NCBI RefSeq assembly: GCF_029893585.1
Contig: NZ_JARXYX010000034.1
Coordinates: 50,426 to 114,425 of the forward strand
Origin: Streptomyces sp. LBL
GTDB lineage: Bacteria > Actinomycetota > Actinomycetes > Streptomycetales > Streptomycetaceae
Direction: 5' to 3'
DNA length: 64,000 nucleotides
The notes beneath the pieces are model-generated. The model made no database searches. It was not told the DNA's origin and saw only the letters and a list, made by a program, of their open reading frames with translations. Shown here one piece after another: positions 16,536 to 24,554 of this stretch (within the stretch, counting starts at the first letter, position 1; each line of letters begins with the position of its first letter). The translations under genes and the position numbers were made by a program.

Positions 16536-17657
16536 ATGCCTCTCCGCCTGCGGACCATCACGCGCGACGAGCACCTCGCGTTCGTCGCGGCCCGTCCCTC
16601 CGCCAGCCATCTGCAGGTCCCCTCGTGGGGCGAGGTGAAGCCGGACTGGCGGGCGGAGAGCCTGGGCTGGTCCGACGAGGAGGGGCGCCTCGTGGGGGCG
16701 GGGCTGGTGCTGTGCCGGCCGGTCCCGAAGCTGAGGAGATACCTCGCGTATCTGCCCGAGGGCCCCTTGATCGACTGGCACGCGACCGACCTCGACCGCT
16801 GGCTGGAGCCGCTGCTCGCCCACCTCAAGCGGCAGGGCGCCTTCTCGGTCAGGATGGGGCCGCCGGTCGTCGTACGCCGATGGAGTGCCGACGCGGTCAA
16901 GGCGGCGATCGCCGATCCGGACGTCCACCGGCTGCGGGACGTCGCGGCCACCTCGTACGAACCCGGTGCCCTCGACATCGCCGAACGCCTGCGCAGGGCC
17001 GGGTGGCGGCAGTCCGAAGCGGGCGCCGAGGACGGCTTCGCCGCCGGTCAGCCCCGGTACGTCTGCCAGGTACCGTTCGCCGGACGGTCGTTGGAGGACA
17101 TCCAGGGCGGCCTCAACCAGCAGTGGCGGCGCAACATCAAGAAGGCCGAGAAGGCCGGCGTGAAGGTCGTCCGCGGGGGATACGCCGACCTCCCGGCCTT
17201 CTACGAGCTGTACGCCGAGACCGCCGACCGCGACCGCTTCCTCCCGCGCCCTCTGCCCTACTTCCAGCGCATGTGGACCGCGCTCACCGCCGAACACCCC
17301 GACCGGATGCGGCTCTATCTCGCCCACCACGACGGCGATGTCCTCGCCGCCGCCACCATGCTCACCGTCGGCGACCACGTCTGGTACTCCTACGGTGCCT
17401 CCACCGCCCGCAAACGCGAGGTCCAGCCCAACAACGCCATGCAGTGGCGGATGATGACCGACGCCCACGAACTCGGCGCCGCCGTCTACGACTTCCGGGG
17501 CATCACCGACACCCTGGAGGAGACCGACCACCTGCTCGGCCTGTTGCGTTTCAAGACGGGCGCGGGCGGCGAGGCCGTCGAGTACCTCGGGGAGTGGGAC
17601 TTCCCGCTCAACCGGCTGCTGCACAAGGCTCTGGGGCTGTACATGGCACGGCGCTGA
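16536..17657 (+). CDS. femX: Lipid II:glycine glycyltransferase FemX
   Basis: The 373-residue protein is a Fem-family aminoacyltransferase (paired GNAT domains). In Streptomyces FemX adds the first glycine of the interpeptide bridge to lipid II, using glycyl-tRNA, at the cytoplasmic face. Recognisable segments are RYLAYLPEGPLIDW, QWRRNIKKAEKAGVKVV, DRDRFLPRPLPYFQRMW, WYSYGAS, and GEWDFPLNRLLHKAL at the end. The ATG at 16536 is supported by alignment of the start (MPLRLRTITRDEHLAF) with remembered FemX proteins and by the caggagcc sequence upstream. Confidence 0.92.
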   Translation: MPLRLRTITRDEHLAFVAARPSASHLQVPSWGEVKPDWRAESLGWSDEEGRLVGAGLVLCRPVPKLRRYLAYLPEGPLIDWHATDLDRWLEPLLAHLKRQGAFSVRMGPPVVVRRWSADAVKAAIADPDVHRLRDVAATSYEPGALDIAERLRRAGWRQSEAGAEDGFAAGQPRYVCQVPFAGRSLEDIQGGLNQQWRRNIKKAEKAGVKVVRGGYADLPAFYELYAETADRDRFLPRPLPYFQRMWTALTAEHPDRMRLYLAHHDGDVLAAATMLTVGDHVWYSYGASTARKREVQPNNAMQWRMMTDAHELGAAVYDFRGITDTLEETDHLLGLLRFKTGAGGEAVEYLGEWDFPLNRLLHKALGLYMARR

Positions 17658-17785
17658 CCGCACGGGCGGGTACGCGCGGACCTCTCGCGTTACGCCGGGG
17701 TGGCCGGAGAGGCCGTTGAGACAGTGGCGAAAAAGGTGCACACCCCTGACGAAGTCCACTACTCTGGACTTCAACGTACAGCGAG

Positions 17786-18766
17786 ATGAACGAACCTCGA
17801 GTCGCCCCGGAAGGCCCCTCCGTGAGTACCCCCTCCGCCCCGACCCCGACCCCGGTCACCTCAAGCCAGGCCGGCACCGGCGCCCCGGTCGGCGCCCCGC
17901 CCCGCCGCGGCTCCCTCGGCCCGGTGGGCATGGTGCTCGCCGGAGGGATCTCGGTGCAGTTCGGCGCGGCCCTCGCGGTGACCCTGATGCCGAGGGTCGG
18001 CGCGCTCGGCGTGGTCACGCTGCGGCTGCTGGTGGCGGCCGTCGTGCTCCTGGGGGTCTGCCGTCCCCGGCTGCGCGGCCATTCCCGTGCGGACTGGGGC
18101 ACGGTCGTCGTCTTCGGCGTCACCATGGCCGCGATGAACGGCCTCTTCTACCAGGCCCTCGACCGCATCCCCCTCGGCACCGCCGTCACCCTGGAGGTGC
18201 TCGGCCCGCTCGCCCTCTCGGTCCTCGCCTCCCGGCATGCGATCAACGTGCTGTGGGCCGCGCTCGCCCTGGCCGGCGTCTTCCTCCTCGGCGGCGGAGG
18301 CTTCGACGGCCTTGACCCGGTCGGCGTGGCCTTCGCTCTCGGCGCGGGCGCCATGTGGGCGACGTACATCCTCTTCAGCGCGCGTACGGGCCGCCGCTTC
18401 CCGCAGGCCGACGGGCTCGCGCTCGCCATGGTGGTCGCGGCGCTGGTGTTCCTGCCGCTCGGCATCGCCGAGGCGGGTACGAAGCTCCTCGACCCGACGG
18501 CCATCGCCCTGGGTTCGGCGGTCGCCCTGCTCTCCACCGTCCTCCCCTACACCCTCGAACTCCTCGCCCTGCGCCGCCTGCCCGCCTCCACCTTCGCGAT
18601 CCTCATGAGTCTGGAACCCGCCATCGCCGCCACCGCCGGCTTCCTGATCCTCGACCAGGCCCTGACGGCCACCGAGGCCGTCGCGATCGCCCTGGTCATC
18701 GTGGCCAGCATGGGCGCGGTGCGGACGCAGGTGGGGCGGACGAGGGCGAAGGGGACCGAGGCCTGA
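17786..18766 (+). CDS. EamA/RhaT-family (DMT) exporter
   Basis: The 326-residue membrane protein has about ten hydrophobic helices and two EamA repeats; examples are GMVLAGGISVQFGAALAVTL near the N-terminus and ILMSLEPAIAATAGFLILDQ near the C-terminus. The family exports amino acids or drugs. The first 40 residues are a Pro/Thr-rich cytoplasmic lead. Starts at 17786 (ATG) or 17822 (GTG) are both possible. It stands alone, with tandem repeats just after its stop. Confidence 0.88.
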   Translation: MNEPRVAPEGPSVSTPSAPTPTPVTSSQAGTGAPVGAPPRRGSLGPVGMVLAGGISVQFGAALAVTLMPRVGALGVVTLRLLVAAVVLLGVCRPRLRGHSRADWGTVVVFGVTMAAMNGLFYQALDRIPLGTAVTLEVLGPLALSVLASRHAINVLWAALALAGVFLLGGGGFDGLDPVGVAFALGAGAMWATYILFSARTGRRFPQADGLALAMVVAALVFLPLGIAEAGTKLLDPTAIALGSAVALLSTVLPYTLELLALRRLPASTFAILMSLEPAIAATAGFLILDQALTATEAVAIALVIVASMGAVRTQVGRTRAKGTEA

Positions 18767-18769
18767 GGG

Positions 18770-18822
18770 CGCGTCGGACCCGCGTCGACCCGCGTCGGAC
18801 CCGCGTCGACCCGCGTCGGACC
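18770..18822. repeat. Alternating 10/11-bp tandem repeats after the EamA gene
   Basis: Five units, cgcgtcggacc and cgcgtcgacc in alternation, start 3 bp past the stop codon at 18766 and fill most of the 64-bp gap to the convergent oxidoreductase gene. Confidence 0.9.
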
Positions 18823-18830
18823 CCGCAGGG

Positions 18831-19781
18831 CTACGCCGACACCGCCACCACCTGCTTGCCCACGGACCCGCCTCGCTCGAACGCCTCGTGTGCCGCCGTG
18901 ATCTCCGCGAGCGGGTACACCCCGTCGACCACCGGGCGCAGCGCGCCCGAGGTGACGTGAGCGGCCACATCGCGGAGCACCGCCGTGCCGGGGTTCGCGC
19001 TGAACGTGCGGATGCGGCGGGAGCCGTACACCGTCGACGCCGCGATGGCGGCCATGGCGGGGGCCGACAGGCCGACCGTGACCATCCGGCCGCCCTTGGT
19101 CAACCGGCTGCGGTAGCAGTTCAGTTCCGTGCCGACCGTGTCGACGATGACGTCGAACGGGCCGAGCCGGTCCGAGGTGGTGGTGCCGTAGTCGAGGACC
19201 TCGTCGGCGCCCAAGCTGGTGAGGACCTGGGCGTGGCGCTCGCGGGCCAGTGCGGTCACGTGACAGCCCAGCGCGTGGGCCAGTTGGACGGCGGCCGTGC
19301 CGACTCCGCCGGCCGCGCCCCGGACGAGGACCCGTTCCCCCTTCGCGGCGTGCACGGAGTCCCGCAGCGCGAGAAGCGCGGTCGCGCCCGCGACGACCAG
19401 GGAGGCCGCGTCGACGGACGAGACGCCCTCCGGGGCGGGCGCGATCCGGTCCGCGAGGACCACGACGTACTCGGCCGCCCCAGCGGTGGTGTGCCGCTGC
19501 CGGGGATGCACCATGCCCCACACGCGGTCCCCGGCCCGGTAGCCCTCGACACCGTCGCCGGTCTCCACGACGACACCTGCGAAGTCCAGCCCCGTGCCGA
19601 TCGGGAAGCGGCGTCCCGACATCATTTTCAGCTCCCCGGCGCGGACGACCGCGTCGTGTCCGTTCACGCTGGACGCCTCCACCGACACCAGCACCTCGCC
19701 CGCGCCCGGGGCCGGGCGGGCGACCTCGTTGACCCGCAGGACGTCCGGGGCACCGAAACTCGTGATCTGGGCTGCCTTCAT
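18831..19781 (-). CDS. Zinc-free MDR oxidoreductase (NADPH:quinone reductase-like)
   Basis: The 316-residue protein is a medium-chain dehydrogenase of the quinone-oxidoreductase branch. It begins MKAAQITSFGAPDVLRVNEV, has GTGLDFAGVV and the family signature VWGMVHPRQ, then the Rossmann motif VRGAAGGVGTAAVQLAHALG. The structural zinc cysteines of alcohol dehydrogenases are absent. It is likely an NADPH-dependent quinone or enone reductase, cytoplasmic. It diverges from the XRE regulator at 19911, which may control it. Confidence 0.88.
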   Translation of the reverse strand: MKAAQITSFGAPDVLRVNEVARPAPGAGEVLVSVEASSVNGHDAVVRAGELKMMSGRRFPIGTGLDFAGVVVETGDGVEGYRAGDRVWGMVHPRQRHTTAGAAEYVVVLADRIAPAPEGVSSVDAASLVVAGATALLALRDSVHAAKGERVLVRGAAGGVGTAAVQLAHALGCHVTALARERHAQVLTSLGADEVLDYGTTTSDRLGPFDVIVDTVGTELNCYRSRLTKGGRMVTVGLSAPAMAAIAASTVYGSRRIRTFSANPGTAVLRDVAAHVTSGALRPVVDGVYPLAEITAAHEAFERGGSVGKQVVAVSA

Positions 19782-19910
19782 GGGGTGTCCTTCCGGGGTC
19801 GGCTGGTGTCGATCTGATTCTGGGCCCTGCGCGCGGCATCACGGTCGTTCGGCTTTTCCTGGGACTGGCAGACCCACCCTCCGGGTCCGCACCGGCGCCA
19901 TACTGACGCG
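19782..19910. promoter_or_regulatory. Divergent promoter region, oxidoreductase / XRE regulator
   Basis: The 129-bp gap separates two genes that diverge, the usual setting for a regulator controlling its neighbour. It includes a somewhat AT-richer part (tcgatctgattctgg) and a possible -10 (catact) about 10 bp before the GTG at 19911, which would give a nearly leaderless transcript. Confidence 0.4.
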
Positions 19911-20819
19911 GTGACCGATGACTCCGCCGCCGTGCCCCTCGCCCTGACCGATGACTCCCTCGCCATGCCCGCCGCCGTGACCGACGATCCCCGGCGTGAA
20001 CTCGCCGAGTTCCTGCTGACCCGCCGGACTCGCGTACGCCCGGAGGACGTCGGGCTCGAACCCGGCCCGAGGCGGCGCGTCGCCGGGCTGCGGCGGGAGG
20101 AACTGGCGCTGCTGGCGGGGGTGAGCTCGGACTACTACCAACGCATGGAGCAGGGACGGCAGGTGCACCCCTCCGAGCAGGTTCTGGACGCCCTCGCGCG
20201 CGCCCTCAACTTCACCGCCGAGGAGTCCCGGCACCTGCACGGCCTCGCCGCCGCGGCCCGTACGCCCGCCCGCCGTCCGCGTGAACACGCGCCGGAGGAG
20301 GTGCCGTCGACCACGCTGCGGCTGCTGAACACCATGCCCGCGCCCGCGCTGGTCGTCGGCCGCTTCCTGGACGTGCTGGCCTGGAGCCCGCTGGCCGGGG
20401 CGCTGCTGGGCGAGTTCACCCGGCTCCCGCTGACGGAACGGAACCTGCTGTCGCTGCTGCTGCACCCGGAGGCCGACCAGACCTGCCCGAACCGGACGGC
20501 CACCGTCGCCGAGTTGATCGCGATGCTGCGCACGCAGGTCGCCGCCTGCCCGGGGCACCCGCGCGCCGTGCAACTGATCGGTGAACTCGCGGTCAACAGC
20601 GACGAGTTCGCCACGCTGTGGGCCCGGCACGATGTGGAGGAAACGACGCGCGGCCGGATGCGGGTGAACCACCCGCTGGTCGGGGAGCTGAATCTGGACT
20701 GGGACGCGTACCCGCTGCCCGGTGATCCCGGTCCCATGCTGATCGTCTACACCGCCGAGGAGGGCGGCCCCGACGCCGAGCGACTCCAACTGCTCGCCGG
20801 TCTGGTGCAGGGCTCGTGA
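19911..20819 (+). CDS. XRE-family regulator with MmyB-like ligand-binding domain
   Basis: The 302-residue protein has an HTH (VAGLRREELALLAGVSSDYY and RMEQGRQVHPSEQVLDALAR) followed by the MmyB-like PAS-type domain with DVLAWSPLAGALLGEF and a C-terminal GELNLDWDAYPLPGDPG. This is a very common Streptomyces regulator type, often divergent from a dehydrogenase it controls, as seen here. The GTG at 19911 is used; a second possible start is the ATG at 19965, because the first 18 residues (repeated TDDS/TDDP) are not family-like. Confidence 0.9.
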   Translation: MTDDSAAVPLALTDDSLAMPAAVTDDPRRELAEFLLTRRTRVRPEDVGLEPGPRRRVAGLRREELALLAGVSSDYYQRMEQGRQVHPSEQVLDALARALNFTAEESRHLHGLAAAARTPARRPREHAPEEVPSTTLRLLNTMPAPALVVGRFLDVLAWSPLAGALLGEFTRLPLTERNLLSLLLHPEADQTCPNRTATVAELIAMLRTQVAACPGHPRAVQLIGELAVNSDEFATLWARHDVEETTRGRMRVNHPLVGELNLDWDAYPLPGDPGPMLIVYTAEEGGPDAERLQLLAGLVQGS

Positions 20820-20910
20820 CCTCTGGTCCGGTGTAGGGCTTGTGCTCCCGGCCTGGCGGGGGGCCGTGACCTCTGGTCCGGTGCAGGGCCCGTGCCTCCG
20901 CCTGGAGTAG
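20816..20910. repeat. 50-bp direct duplication beside the transposon
   Basis: A segment starting gtgacctctggtccggtg at 20816 (over the XRE stop codon) is repeated at 20866 with several changes. The transposon begins at 20911. A third related scrap (ggcccgtgctcccg) continues beyond the right end of the element, so the transposon inserted into this repeat. Confidence 0.8.
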
Positions 20911-20960
20911 GGGGTCCCCGTAGTAATCGCCGAAAAAACAACGGATTTCCCTGACCTGCG
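20911..20960 (+). repeat. Left terminal inverted repeat
   Basis: This end mirrors 26902-26951. The first 36 bases are identical. Of the next 14, two differ (a T/A and an A/G change). Beyond this, scattered matches continue for about 10 bp. Confidence 0.95.
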
Positions 20961-20982
20961 CGGATGTGGTCTGGCTCGTTGA

Positions 20983-21589
20983 TCAGCCGTCCTGCCCGAC
21001 AGGTTCGGCAGCGGCGCCGTCGCGGTGCTTGCGCAGTTCCCGGTAGAGCGTGGAGCGGCTGACGCCGAGTTCGGCGGCGACTTGCTCGGGGATCGCGCCA
21101 TCCTTGATCCGTTGGGCGGCTCCAGCGCGGGTGGTCGCGTTGAGCTTCCCGGGGCGGCCGGTCGGCAGGCCGCGGGCTTCCTTGGCCGCGCGGGCACCGG
21201 CGGCACGTTCCCAGCATGTAGATCCGCTCCATCTGGGCGAACATCGCCAGCAGTGCGATGGCCATGTCGGTGCCGAGTCCCGGCTCGCTGGTGTCCACGG
21301 CGAGCTTGTCGCCGAGCGTGCGCAGGAAGACACTTCGCTCGGTGAGGTCGTGCACGAGGTTCAGGGTCTCGCGCATGTTCCGGCCAAGCCGGTCCAGCGT
21401 CAGCACGTTGATCCGGTCCCCGGGACGGGCGAAGCCAAGCAGAGCCCTCAAGCCCTCGCGTTCCATGTTGGCGCGGGTGCGCTTGTCGACGTAGACGTGT
21501 TCCTCGGCGACGCCGGCATCCCGCATCGCGTCGATCTGCCGGTCGAGGTCCTGAGCGGTCGTGCTTACACGGCAGTACGCAAGATCCAT
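20983..21589 (-). pseudogene. Serine resolvase of the Tn3-family element, broken by a one-base insertion
   Basis: From the ATG at 21589 the frame reads MDLAYCRVSTTAQDLDRQID, with the catalytic serine of resolvases at residue 9, and later LDRLGRNMRETLNLVHDL and AMFAQMERIYML. At a GGG run (21210-21212) the frame shifts. Removing one G restores ERAAGARAAKEARGLPTGRP and the C-terminal HTH AAELGVSRSTLYRELRKH to the stop at 20983. The whole would be about 201 residues, the normal size. It should resolve cointegrates at an upstream res site. A sequencing error is possible, since the frame is otherwise intact. Confidence 0.88.
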
Positions 21590-21770
21590 CCCGCGACTGT
21601 CCTCCCATAACTTGACGCCGTGACGCAGGTTTTGACCAAGCCTTATGACACCAGCTTCTGAGACAGTGCGACCTGCGGCAATGCGATCACGTGTCGACGG
21701 TCGGCCTCCTGTGTCACATCCATGCTTGTGACACACGGAACCGGGGGTTCAGGACCCGCGGCATGTGGTG
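21590..21770. promoter_or_regulatory. Candidate resolvase res site and promoter region
   Basis: In Tn3 elements the res site lies next to the resolvase start. This stretch is AT-richer and holds a 9-bp inverted repeat, tgtgtcaca (21710-21718) with tgtgacaca (21727-21735), separated by 8 bp. It also has looser repeated cttatgacacc/cttctgagac elements near 21641-21664. No subsite consensus was checked. Confidence 0.45.
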
Positions 21771-21857
21771 GATCTGCGTTGTTCGCTTTCCTGGACGACC
21801 ACAGCCGAGTGATGGTCGGGCACCGCTGGGGCTTTATGGAGGACTCCGTCCGTCAGT
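21771..21857 (+). pseudogene. Fragment of a DDE integrase (rve) transposase
   Basis: One frame reads ALFAFLDDHSRVMVGHRWGF followed by MEDSVR, the first catalytic-Asp region of rve-type transposases (IS481/IS3-like group). Nothing of the rest of such a gene is seen on either side, so this is a roughly 30-codon scrap left by an old insertion inside the transposon. Confidence 0.65.
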
Positions 21858-21872
21858 CCCGCACCTTACTTA

Positions 21873-24554
21873 TTAGTAGGCGTCGCGGCTCAGCGCCGCC
21901 CTGAGCCGCCGGGCCTGCTTGATCAGCTGTGATGAGCCCTTGCGTGCCGCCAGCTCGTCGATCTCCGGTATCGCGCCGCGGGCCCCGGACCGCTCCGCGC
22001 AGTCGGCCGCGAGCGTGAGCAGAGCGCCGCCGGCGGGTGCCGGTTCTCCCGCCAGGAGCCCGGGGAGGGCGCCCGAGAACACTGCCCACACCGTGGCGTA
22101 AGCACCGGTGCGCGCCGCTTCCTGCAGCGCCGCCACGACCCGCTTCAACGTGAGGCGGCGCAGGCCGGTCAGCTCGGCGATGTCCCGGCCGAGCCCTTCC
22201 GCGTCGAGCTGTCCGCGAGCGGCCAGCACGAGCATCGCGTCCACCGCGAAGAGTTGTTCCTCGATGCGCCGTGCCCCGAGCCCGTACGCCACCAGCAGAT
22301 GGGTCGCGGGCCCGGCCGGCCCGCCCGACTCGGCCAGCGCGGGCAGCACGGGCACCCCGTGACCGAGGTGGTCGGAGTCGGCCAGGGCCGAGAAGGCCGA
22401 CAGCATCCGTGCCGCGATGATCTCCCGGTGCTGGGGCAGGAGGGCCAGGGCCTGCGGGGTGCACTGCCCGCCGCCCCGGCACTTGCATGGAGCGCCGATG
22501 GGGTCATGCGCGCCGAGCAGGGAGCGGAACGGCTCGGGATAGTCCTCGTGCCCGGGAAGGGCCTCGGTGCGCACGAGCACACCGGGGCGGGTAATCCTGA
22601 GCCTCAGCCCCTCGGTTTCCCGGGAGAGGACGGGATCGGGCAGGCCGCCCGAGGCGAGCCAGGCGGCCAGCCGCCGCCCCGCCGGGGAGGTGAGCCGGTC
22701 CGCCGCGGCCCGCGCTTCGAGCGGCACCTCCCGGTCCAGCCGCAGCAGGGCCTGGTCGAGGTCCGCCGGGCCGGGCTCGGTGCCCGAGTCCTCGTACGCG
22801 GCGAGCCGGGCCGCCAGCTCCGACGGGTCGATGGTCCCCGTCGTCCAGGTGGGCGTGGCCAACAGGAACGGCAAGGGGTCCCCGAATTCCAGCCGCGCCC
22901 CGATCTCGGCCACGCGGCTGAGGCAGACGGACCAGATCGCCGTGTGCGGGCACTGGTGCTCCTGGAACCGGAAACGGAGGGCGCCCAGGCCGGACTGGAT
23001 GCGGAGGGTGCGGGTCTTCTCCTCCGCAGCCTTGCCCATGACGAACATGACGACAGCTTCGAGCGCTTGTGCGAAGACGTTGTCGCTCAGCCATGAGGCA
23101 GGCTGCCGGTGCGCTGCGACGACCGGTTCCAGGGCCGTGCGGAGCCCCGCCAGGTCGGCGTGGGCGTGGACCACGAGGCTGTTCAGCGCCCGCTCCTCCT
23201 GCGTCGGGGTGCCCTTGCCGCGCAGCAGCGCGACGACCTCCTCGGCGAGTTCGGCAGGGGCGAGCGGTGCGGGATCCAGGCGCTCGGGGTACGGCACGGG
23301 CGGCAGGACGTCGCCCTCTGCGGCGGGCGGATCGGCCTCCTCGTCGGCCACGGCGCCGCCGAACGCCTCGACCGCGCGTTCACGCAGGTCGGAGGGGAGC
23401 AGCTCGGCACTCGCCGCCAGTTCGGCGAGGATGGCGTCGCCCGCGTGCTTGCGGTGGCGGACGGCCAGGGCGAGGGCTTTGCCCTGGAGGCTGTGGTCCT
23501 CGTGGCCGAAGGCCTCGGCGGTCACCGGCAGCAGCTCGTCCGTGAGAGACCGATCGTGCTTGATCGCCTTGTCGAGCATGGCCAGTTGGGCGCGCACGAT
23601 CTTCTTCTCGGGCCGGAACAGGGCGGCCCTGGATGCCTCGACCAGGTGCTCGGTCTCCAGACGGCCCGCCTCGTCGAGTTCGGCCAGCTTCTCCTGGGCG
23701 CGGGCGGCCGCCAGCGAGTGCCCGCCGGAGAGCATCCGTACCCAGGTGAGGGTGTGCGCCGCCCGCTCGTCCGCGGTCAGGTCCAGGGCGGTCAGCAGGG
23801 CGAGGAAGCCCTTCACGATGCCGAGCCTGCCACCGCGCAGCAGCCGCGACAGACAGCCCTCGACCAGCATCTCGCGGCTGAGCAGTCCTTCCCGGGCGAG
23901 TGCGGCGAGCGCGTCGGGCCATCCGGGGTCGGTGTCCCGGGTGTACTGGAAGTCCGAGCCGGCCTCGTCCACCTCGAAGAGCCGGGGGACCGCCGCTTTA
24001 AGGAACGGATCGTCCCGCAGCCTTTCCTCGATCGTCTTACCCCGCTCCGGGATGTCCCTCTCCCAGCCGAGGATGAAGCTGTCCGTCATGGGCGGCTCGC
24101 AGCCGGCGATCAGCGACAGCCGCTTGATCAGCCCGTACTCCCACCCGCCGACGATGCGGCGCTCCGCCAGCCGGCGCGCCACCTCGGCCAGCCACTCGGG
24201 GGCACGGTCGCCCATCACGCCGACGACCACCTGGGGATCCTCGGGCCCGAGCCACCACAGATCGCGGCTCGTGAGCCACTGGACCGCGGCCGCCGCGCCG
24301 GTGCAGCACCCCGCCCCGGCGAGCAGCAGGCCCCGGCGCACCAGCAGGTGCCCCTCGCCCCAGAAGTCCGGGGTGTCCTTGCGCCACTGCTTGAGCACCG
24401 GCAGCCCCTTCCGCCGCTCCGCGTCGGTCAGGGCGCCGACCAGCTCGGGGATGTCCTCGACGCGGCCCTCGCGCACCGCTTCCAGCAGGGCGCGGATGCC
24501 TTCCACGGTCCCGTCGGATATCCGGTAGTCGGGGAAGTCGTGGGTGAAGGTCAT
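21873..24554 (-). CDS. DUF6493-like large helical-repeat protein, transposon cargo
   Basis: The 893-residue protein begins MTFTHDFPDYRISDG and continues with EDIPELVGALTDAERRKGLP and AGAGCCTGAAAAVQWL, the opening of actinobacterial DUF6493 proteins, usually about 900 residues. It is mostly alpha-helical, with HEAT-like Leu/Ala patterns, no membrane helix and no signal peptide. A Cys cluster, APCKCRGGGQCTP, lies near residue 690. Its ATG overlaps the stop of the SWIM gene by 4 bp, so the two are coupled. Function is unknown. In other genomes this family is found beside SWIM proteins; the assignment rests on memory of the family. Confidence 0.8.
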   Translation of the reverse strand: MTFTHDFPDYRISDGTVEGIRALLEAVREGRVEDIPELVGALTDAERRKGLPVLKQWRKDTPDFWGEGHLLVRRGLLLAGAGCCTGAAAAVQWLTSRDLWWLGPEDPQVVVGVMGDRAPEWLAEVARRLAERRIVGGWEYGLIKRLSLIAGCEPPMTDSFILGWERDIPERGKTIEERLRDDPFLKAAVPRLFEVDEAGSDFQYTRDTDPGWPDALAALAREGLLSREMLVEGCLSRLLRGGRLGIVKGFLALLTALDLTADERAAHTLTWVRMLSGGHSLAAARAQEKLAELDEAGRLETEHLVEASRAALFRPEKKIVRAQLAMLDKAIKHDRSLTDELLPVTAEAFGHEDHSLQGKALALAVRHRKHAGDAILAELAASAELLPSDLRERAVEAFGGAVADEEADPPAAEGDVLPPVPYPERLDPAPLAPAELAEEVVALLRGKGTPTQEERALNSLVVHAHADLAGLRTALEPVVAAHRQPASWLSDNVFAQALEAVVMFVMGKAAEEKTRTLRIQSGLGALRFRFQEHQCPHTAIWSVCLSRVAEIGARLEFGDPLPFLLATPTWTTGTIDPSELAARLAAYEDSGTEPGPADLDQALLRLDREVPLEARAAADRLTSPAGRRLAAWLASGGLPDPVLSRETEGLRLRITRPGVLVRTEALPGHEDYPEPFRSLLGAHDPIGAPCKCRGGGQCTPQALALLPQHREIIAARMLSAFSALADSDHLGHGVPVLPALAESGGPAGPATHLLVAYGLGARRIEEQLFAVDAMLVLAARGQLDAEGLGRDIAELTGLRRLTLKRVVAALQEAARTGAYATVWAVFSGALPGLLAGEPAPAGGALLTLAADCAERSGARGAIPEIDELAARKGSSQLIKQARRLRAALSRDAY

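Noticed and set aside
22567..24528. 653-codon plus-strand frame opposite the DUF6493-like gene
   Set aside because: Ser/Arg-rich antisense product without domains; the minus-strand gene explains the region and is coupled to its neighbour.
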